Shown here: positions 55,794 through 60,835 of the stretch, piece after piece | Layout: every line of letters begins with the position of its first letter | How positions within the stretch are numbered: position 1 is the stretch's first letter | NCBI RefSeq assembly: GCF_937924975.1 | Contig: NZ_CALEYG010000038.1 | Span: 1 to 60,835 of the forward strand | DNA from: an uncultured Stomatobaculum sp. | Lineage (GTDB): Bacteria; Bacillota; Clostridia; Lachnospirales; Lachnospiraceae | Reading direction: 5' to 3' | Length of the DNA: 60,835 nt | Program-made: the position numbers and the translations under genes | The notes under the pieces: generated by a model | Seen by the model: only the letters and a program-made list of their open reading frames with translations | What the model was told of the DNA's origin: nothing | The model's database searches: none

Positions 55794-57793
55794 GAGATTT
55801 CTCCTTTCAAAAGCATCTCGTCGATGACTTGTTTCACCTGCTCCATGGCCTCTTCCTGCGTGAGCCCCGAGAGCTGCGCGCCGGCAATGGTGCGGTGACC
55901 GCCGCCGCCGAGTTTTTCCATCATGACCTGAACATTGACTTCGTCAATGGCACGCGCCGAGAGATACACCTTCTCGCGGAAGGTCGTCGCGACGACACTT
56001 GCTTTCACGCCGATGACATCGAGCAAGTCGTTTGCCGCCTGCGCGCCGACCACGGTCGGGTTGTCGAGCCCCGTCGCGTCACAGTAACTCAGCGCAAAGT
56101 TCTCGCGGTAAATTTCCGCGTTGTGAATCGCCTCGCTCTTTGCGCGGTAGTCATCGAGCTTCTCACGGAACAGTTTCCGGACGCGCGTCACATCGGCACC
56201 GTTTCGCCGGAGGAAGGCCGCGGCCTCAAAAGTCCGGACACCGGTCTGGTTCTGGAAATTGTGGGTGTCAATCACAATGCCGGCGTACATCGCATCGGCC
56301 TCGACCGCCCGAATCTTCACATCGTCCGAGATGTACTGCACAACCTCCGCGACCATCTCGCAGGCGCTCGACGCATAGGTCTCGACATACGAGAGCTGGG
56401 CGTTCCGGATGGAATCCTGACTCTGGCGGTGGTGATCCAGCACCACGATGGTCTTTGCGACATCCAGAAGCCTCGGGCCCTCGACCATGGACGGCCGGTT
56501 GGTATCCACGACGACCAGTACCGAGTCTTCATCAAGGAGCTGCATAGCCTTCTCCTCGGGGATGAACATGTCCTCCGGATAGTCGCCGTTATAAAAGCGC
56601 TCGAGCATGGGGCGAATTGCGCCGTTGACCGCCGAAGAGACAATGTGCGCCTCCTTGCCCATGGTCGTCGCAATGCGCCAGATGCCGACTGCCGCGCCGA
56701 GCGAATCGATGTCCATGAGCTTATGTCCCATGATCAAGAGTCTGTCCTTGTTCTCGATCAGTTCGCGGAACGCATGCGCCTTGACGCGTGCCTTGACGCG
56801 CGTTGTCTTCTCCTTGGAATTCGACTTGCCGCCGAAGTAGCGGATGTTCTCGCCATCCTTGACAACCGCCTGGTCGCCGCCGCGCCCCAGCGCCATATCA
56901 ATCGCCTGGCGCGCAAAGTCGTAGCACTGCGCGTAACTGCTGCCGCCGTCACCGATGCCGATTGAGAGCGTGATGCGCATCTCATTGCCGATGTTCACGG
57001 TCTTGACCTGCTCCAGAATATCAAACTGGCTGTCTAAAAGATCCTGCAGATAACGGCGCTCAATCACAAAGAAGTACTTGTCCTTCTCGAGCTTCTTCAT
57101 GATGGCCTGCATCCCGTCAAAGTAGCGGACAATCTTCCGGTCAATCATTGCGGTGAGCAGCGGGCGCCGCACTTCGTCGACGCTCTCCATCGCCTCTTCG
57201 TAGTTGTCGAGATACAGGAGACCCGCTGTGAGGCGGCGGCTCTCCTCTTCTTCCCGGAGCCTGAGCAGGGCTGTCTCGTCATAAAAATAGACGGCAAAGA
57301 CCGACTCCGTATCAATCTGCTCCCGCACGAGCCGCACGCGGAGCCGCAGTGCGCCGAGACTCAGATGGTAGTCCGCGCTCTCCGCAATCTTTGCGAGCTC
57401 CTCCCGCGTGAGTTCCGGAAATAAATCCTCCAGTCGCTGCGCGGTCTTGTGTTCCGCCGCAAGGAGTTCCGTCAATGCCGTATTCCGGTAGGCAAAGGTG
57501 CCTGTCCTGTCCAGCAGGCCGTAACAGATATCCAGCCGGTCGGCAAGCCGCGCCTGCATACTGTCCGTCGCCGCCGAAAAACCGATCATCGCCTGGTTGA
57601 TTTCCGCACCGGAAACCGCATAGAACCGAAGACAGATACTGCCGGAAATCAACGCGAGCAAAAAGACCAGCAAGCCGGTCTCCCAATTCGAAACACAAAT
57701 CAATACCGCCGTCAATATCGAGAGCACAGCGGGAAATATGGGCCATCGCAGATAGGTACGCAGCTTTTCCTGCGCTTTTCTTTCTTCTTTCAT
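55790..57793 (-). CDS. gdpP: Cyclic-di-AMP phosphodiesterase GdpP (DHH family)
   Basis: Predicted protein of 667 residues. Two membrane helices (~15-60), a PAS-like domain (~85-165), a degenerate GGDEF region (~170-300) and a DHH/DHHA1 phosphodiesterase (~335-660) with 'LMDIDSLGAAVGIW', 'VVVDTNRPSM', 'VVLDHHRQSQD' and 'GIVIDTHNFQNQTGVRTFEAA', then 'GGGGHRTIAGAQL' at the end. It degrades cyclic-di-AMP, a cell-wall and potassium signal. A TATAAT-like -10 (57840-57835) lies upstream. It leads the operon gdpP-rplI-dnaB. Confidence 0.94.
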   Translation of the reverse strand: MKEERKAQEKLRTYLRWPIFPAVLSILTAVLICVSNWETGLLVFLLALISGSICLRFYAVSGAEINQAMIGFSAATDSMQARLADRLDICYGLLDRTGTFAYRNTALTELLAAEHKTAQRLEDLFPELTREELAKIAESADYHLSLGALRLRVRLVREQIDTESVFAVYFYDETALLRLREEEESRRLTAGLLYLDNYEEAMESVDEVRRPLLTAMIDRKIVRYFDGMQAIMKKLEKDKYFFVIERRYLQDLLDSQFDILEQVKTVNIGNEMRITLSIGIGDGGSSYAQCYDFARQAIDMALGRGGDQAVVKDGENIRYFGGKSNSKEKTTRVKARVKAHAFRELIENKDRLLIMGHKLMDIDSLGAAVGIWRIATTMGKEAHIVSSAVNGAIRPMLERFYNGDYPEDMFIPEEKAMQLLDEDSVLVVVDTNRPSMVEGPRLLDVAKTIVVLDHHRQSQDSIRNAQLSYVETYASSACEMVAEVVQYISDDVKIRAVEADAMYAGIVIDTHNFQNQTGVRTFEAAAFLRRNGADVTRVRKLFREKLDDYRAKSEAIHNAEIYRENFALSYCDATGLDNPTVVGAQAANDLLDVIGVKASVVATTFREKVYLSARAIDEVNVQVMMEKLGGGGHRTIAGAQLSGLTQEEAMEQVKQVIDEMLLKGEIS

Positions 57794-57916
57794 GTTTCAT
57801 GCATCCTCCTATCATTACGGTCGGGTTATACAAGATTATAGCATAGGAACGCAAGCGCGGCATACCGACATTTTGCCGTCCTATACAAGGCAAGGGGGCT
57901 GTGTTATAGTAACCGT

Positions 57917-58396
57917 ATGTCAAAAAACAATGAAAAAACCAATGTGTGCCGCCTTCTGGACGGCAAGAAGCTCCCGTATGTCGAACACAGCTATCCACCG
58001 GAAGAGGCCGTCAGCGCAGAGGAGGTCGCAGCTTATCTCGGTCAGAATCCGGCGCAGGTCTTCAAGACCCTGGTCACCGTCGGAAAATCCGGACAGCACT
58101 ATGTTTTCGTGATTCCGGGCCCCGCTTCCCTCTCTTTAAAGAGTGCAGCCAAGGCAGTCGGCGAAAAATCGATCGCCATGCTTCCGCAGCGGGATCTTTT
58201 GCCGCTCACGGGCTATGTGCACGGCGGCTGCTCGCCGATCGGCATGAAAAAGATCTTCCCGACTGTGGTCGACGAGAGTGCGGAAACATTCGAGAGCATT
58301 ATCATCTCCGCCGGGAAACGCGGCTATCAGGTGGAACTGAGCCCTGCGGTACTTGGCAAACTGATACGCTTTTCGTATGCAGCCCTCACCGAGTGA
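57917..58396 (+). CDS. ybaK: YbaK/EbsC-family aminoacyl-tRNA deacylase
   Basis: Predicted protein of 159 residues. 'YVEHSYPPEEAVSAEEVAAYLGQNPAQVFKTLVTVGKS' and 'KSAAKAVGEKSIAMLPQRDLLPLTGYVHGGCSPIGMKK' match the YbaK deacylase fold, with the catalytic-type Lys in 'VFKTLV' and the Gly-rich 'GGCSPIG'. It hydrolyses Cys-tRNA-Pro or a related mischarged tRNA. It is followed, 23 bp on, by the penicillin-binding protein gene. Confidence 0.92.
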   Translation: MSKNNEKTNVCRLLDGKKLPYVEHSYPPEEAVSAEEVAAYLGQNPAQVFKTLVTVGKSGQHYVFVIPGPASLSLKSAAKAVGEKSIAMLPQRDLLPLTGYVHGGCSPIGMKKIFPTVVDESAETFESIIISAGKRGYQVELSPAVLGKLIRFSYAALTE

Positions 58397-58419
58397 GGCA
58401 TCAGAGAGGTAAACAACAC

Positions 58420-60835
58420 ATGGCACAACAGGCAAGTAAGCGAAAAAAGAAGAAGGCACATATTGTCGTCCGCATCCTGAAGACCCTGCTTCTCGTCTTC
58501 ATGCTCTGCATCCTCGCGGCCGTCGCTTTTCTCTTCATCAAGGTGTTTCCGGATTTGCAGTCCATCCAGCAGCACGCCTACGAGACCTATCAGCACATGT
58601 CCGAGGACGATTTCCGCCTCGTGACGGACACCGAAATCTTTGACAAGGATGACAAACAAATCGGCGTAATCAGCTCCGGTCATCACTATGTCTATGTCGG
58701 CTCCGACGACATCAGCCCCTGGCTGAAAAAGGCCTATGTCGCGCAGGAAGACCGGCGCTTTTACAACCACCACGGTGTGGACTGGCTCGCCATTGCCCGT
58801 GCGGGACTCTCCTATGTCAAACACCGGCGCGTGACCCAGGGCGGCTCCACGATTACCCAGCAGGTCATCAAAAACACCTATCTCACCCAGGAGCGCTCGC
58901 TGAAGCGAAAATTCACCGAGATACTTCTCGCGCCCCAGCTCGAGAAGCGTTTCGGCAAGGACAAGATACTCGAGTTCTACTGCAACGGCAACTTCTACGC
59001 GCACGGCTGCTACGGTGTGGAAGCCGCAAGCCGCTACTACTTCGACAAGAGCGCCAAGGATCTGGAGCCCTGGGAAGCCGCCGTGCTGGTCGGCATCAGC
59101 AACCGTCCGGCGACGTACGAGCCGGTCAATCACCCGAAGAACGCGCTGCGCAAGCGGAACGAAGTGCTGACCAATCTGTATAAGCAGGGCGATATCACGG
59201 CCGAAGAGCTCGCCGAATACAAAGAAAAACCGCTCGAAATCGCCCCGCAGACCAAGGTGGCCGCGGCGACCGAAAACTACCAGACCAGCTATGCGATCTA
59301 CTGCACGGCACTGCAGCTCATGAAGACCGACGGCTTTAAGTTCAAGTATACCTTCAAGAACAAAGAGGAGTATGACAAGTATCAGGCCGAGTACCGCGAG
59401 CTCTACGCCGACAAGAGCGAAAAGATTCGCGCGGGCGGCTATAAGATTTATACGACCATAGACTCGGATATCCAGGCGAAACTCCAGAAGCGCCTCGACG
59501 AGACGCTCGATGACCGCTCGAACGAAAAGCAGGAAAACGGCAAGTTCGCGCTCCAGGGCGCAGGTGTGGTCATTGACAACGACAGCAACGCCGTCGTCGC
59601 GATTGTGGGCGGCCGCGGCACGGACGACGCCTATAACCGCGGGTTCCTTGCGAGACGCCAGCCGGGATCCACGATTAAACCCTTGATTGACTACGCGCCT
59701 GCCTTCGAGACCGGCTACTTCTATCCGTCTTATGTGATTGACGATCACGAGTTTGACGGCGGCCCGAAGAACTCCGGCAATAAGTACTACGGCTCCGTGA
59801 CGCTCCGCGAGGCGCTGAACCGCTCGCTGAACACCGTGGCCTGGCAGCTCCTCCAGAAAATCGGCGTGAAGACCGGCCTCTCCTATCTCGGGAAGATGGA
59901 ATTCTCTTCCCTCTCCTGGCAGGACAGCACCGCGGCGGCCGTCTCGATTGGCGGCTTTACCTACGGCACACGCGTCGTCGACATGGCAAAGGGCTTTTCG
60001 ACCTTCGCGAACATGGGCGTCTACGACGACAAGACCTGCCTCCGCTCCGTGGTCTATGACCGCACCGAGCAGCAGGTGATTCCGGTCAGCTCACGGCGCA
60101 CCCAGGTCTACACCGAGGGCACGGCCTACATGATCACCGACATTCTGAAAGGCACCATGGACAAGTCCTACGGCACCGGCCGCGGTCTTGACATTGAGGG
60201 TCAGCAGGCCGCCGGTAAAACCGGAACGGCGAATGACTCGAAGGACACCTGGTTCTGCGGCTACACCCGTTATTACACCGCAGCCGTCTGGGTCGGCTAT
60301 GACCAGCCGCGTCCCATGCCCGGTATCTACGGTGCCACCGTCGCGGGACGCATCTGGAAAGGTGTCATGACCGACATCCACAAAGATTTGCCGGAGAAAG
60401 ACTGGGAACAGCCGGAATCCGTCATTAAGGCCTACTTCAAGAGTTCGACCGGCGAGCAGGTGGACTATGACAGCGGCGAAAAAGATCTTTTCAATCTGAA
60501 TGTAGACAGCGCGGCGCGAAGCGAGTACGAAAAAACCTACGGCACCACCGAGGCCGATCCCGATGCCAACCGCGACGCAGGCGGCGATCTGCACGACGAT
60601 GTCATTGACGAGAGCAGTGCTTCCGAAGAGAATGTTTCGCTCGAAGAGACGCTCGAGAGCATTGAGACTTCCGCCCATGTCACCGCGGGAACCGGCGTCA
60701 CAGGTGTGAACGGCGGCCCCGGCGTGACGCCGCAGCGAAGCCACGAATCGCACCGCGACAACGAAGAGACTGTCGCGAGCCCGCGGGAAACCATCGTCCG
60801 TGAGACCGCGGAGCGGAGAACCCGCGCGGAGACCA
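58420..60835 (+). CDS. Class A penicillin-binding protein (PBP1A), partial at right edge
   Basis: The ATG at 58420 follows AGAGAGGT; 805 codons are present and the gene runs off the window. A short basic N-terminus is followed by one membrane anchor (residues ~17-42). The glycosyltransferase domain (~80-250) has the catalytic Glu110 in 'EDRRFYNHHGVD' and 'QGGSTITQQVIKNTYL'. The transpeptidase domain (~350-640) has the Ser417 motif STIK ('QPGSTIKP'), 'SLN' and K600-T-G ('AGKTGTAND'). The remaining acidic tail ('DESSASEENVSLEE' and on) is a low-complexity extension. It polymerises and cross-links peptidoglycan at the outer membrane face. No disruption is seen. Confidence 0.93.
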   Translation, partial: MAQQASKRKKKKAHIVVRILKTLLLVFMLCILAAVAFLFIKVFPDLQSIQQHAYETYQHMSEDDFRLVTDTEIFDKDDKQIGVISSGHHYVYVGSDDISPWLKKAYVAQEDRRFYNHHGVDWLAIARAGLSYVKHRRVTQGGSTITQQVIKNTYLTQERSLKRKFTEILLAPQLEKRFGKDKILEFYCNGNFYAHGCYGVEAASRYYFDKSAKDLEPWEAAVLVGISNRPATYEPVNHPKNALRKRNEVLTNLYKQGDITAEELAEYKEKPLEIAPQTKVAAATENYQTSYAIYCTALQLMKTDGFKFKYTFKNKEEYDKYQAEYRELYADKSEKIRAGGYKIYTTIDSDIQAKLQKRLDETLDDRSNEKQENGKFALQGAGVVIDNDSNAVVAIVGGRGTDDAYNRGFLARRQPGSTIKPLIDYAPAFETGYFYPSYVIDDHEFDGGPKNSGNKYYGSVTLREALNRSLNTVAWQLLQKIGVKTGLSYLGKMEFSSLSWQDSTAAAVSIGGFTYGTRVVDMAKGFSTFANMGVYDDKTCLRSVVYDRTEQQVIPVSSRRTQVYTEGTAYMITDILKGTMDKSYGTGRGLDIEGQQAAGKTGTANDSKDTWFCGYTRYYTAAVWVGYDQPRPMPGIYGATVAGRIWKGVMTDIHKDLPEKDWEQPESVIKAYFKSSTGEQVDYDSGEKDLFNLNVDSAARSEYEKTYGTTEADPDANRDAGGDLHDDVIDESSASEENVSLEETLESIETSAHVTAGTGVTGVNGGPGVTPQRSHESHRDNEETVASPRETIVRETAERRTRAET

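Noticed and set aside
55829..56965. 378-residue plus-strand frame opposite gdpP
   Set aside because: GdpP is complete with all domains on the other strand; this is a shadow.
58327..59748. 473-residue minus-strand frame
   Set aside because: It lies opposite the penicillin-binding protein and the YbaK end, and consists of Val/Leu/Arg-rich antisense translation without a domain.
1..60835. CRISPR arrays, tRNA or rRNA genes
   Set aside because: No regularly spaced repeat-spacer unit, cloverleaf-like segment with CCA end or rRNA-like stretch was noticed on either strand, though short structured RNAs could escape reading by eye.

Overview
Organism. The window looks like a Firmicutes chromosome, most likely a Clostridia or Lachnospiraceae-like anaerobe. 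It carries gdpP-rplI-dnaB, MutS2, YhaM, a MecA-like adaptor, a RibU-like ECF component, TTG and GTG starts behind strong GGAGG sites, and choline-binding-type cell-wall repeats. By eye the right part (about 35.1-60.8 kb) is GC-richer, with many GCG, CGC and CTC codons, than the left 35 kb. That fits a core chromosome on the right and a composite acquired island on the left.

Layout, left to right. (1) 0.1-13.6 kb: a minus-strand run of ten closely spaced or overlapping genes behind a perfect-consensus sigma-A promoter at 13.6 kb. In order of transcription these are a protein with an NBR1-Ig-like domain, an excisionase-type HTH protein, type I restriction-modification hsdM-hsdS-hsdR, a Hachiman-like pair hamA-hamB, an AlbA_2/Schlafen-type ATP-binding protein, a 45-residue small ORF and a small PD-(D/E)XK nuclease-like protein. 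(2) 13.8-23.0 kb: a plus-strand phage-type replication module (sigma-like protein, DUF2800, DUF2815, family A polymerase, nucleotide-transferase-like protein, P4/D5-type primase). It is decaying through two nonsense codons and two homopolymer frameshifts, is cut short, and is followed by a DsbA-fold protein. (3) 23.3-33.3 kb: an approximately 10-kb integrative mobilizable element with a large serine recombinase, MobV relaxase, two primase-related proteins, a RelB/PIN toxin-antitoxin pair, an XRE regulator broken by a stop codon, a sigma-like factor, a recognisable MobV-type oriT, and AraC and GNAT cargo. (4) 33.0-35.1 kb: a spare rlmD 3' end and a second AlbA_2 protein. (5) 35.1-60.8 kb: core chromosome.

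How it fits together. The intact 23S rRNA methyltransferase gene rlmD, an insertion target reported for some ICEs, ends at 35.1 kb. The same short sequence, encoding H-V/I-E-T, recurs at 35.14, 33.32 and 23.33 kb. This suggests that several elements accumulated in tandem at the rlmD 3' end, and that the defence operon and phage remnant are part of the same accretion.

Core region. It contains an rlmD-yhaM-HtrA-like operon in which the HtrA-like protein appears to have lost its catalytic His and Asp; mutS2 with a two-component system; two secreted cell-wall-binding proteins whose promoters share an identically placed 11-bp-spaced GTAAG direct repeat; an aminotransferase/Lrp operon; a TsaC-type/dCMP deaminase/RibU-like/GH18 operon; a MecA-like gene; a 57-residue ferredoxin; dnaB-rplI-gdpP; a YbaK-type deacylase; and a class A penicillin-binding protein that runs off the right edge. 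I saw no tRNA, rRNA or CRISPR array.
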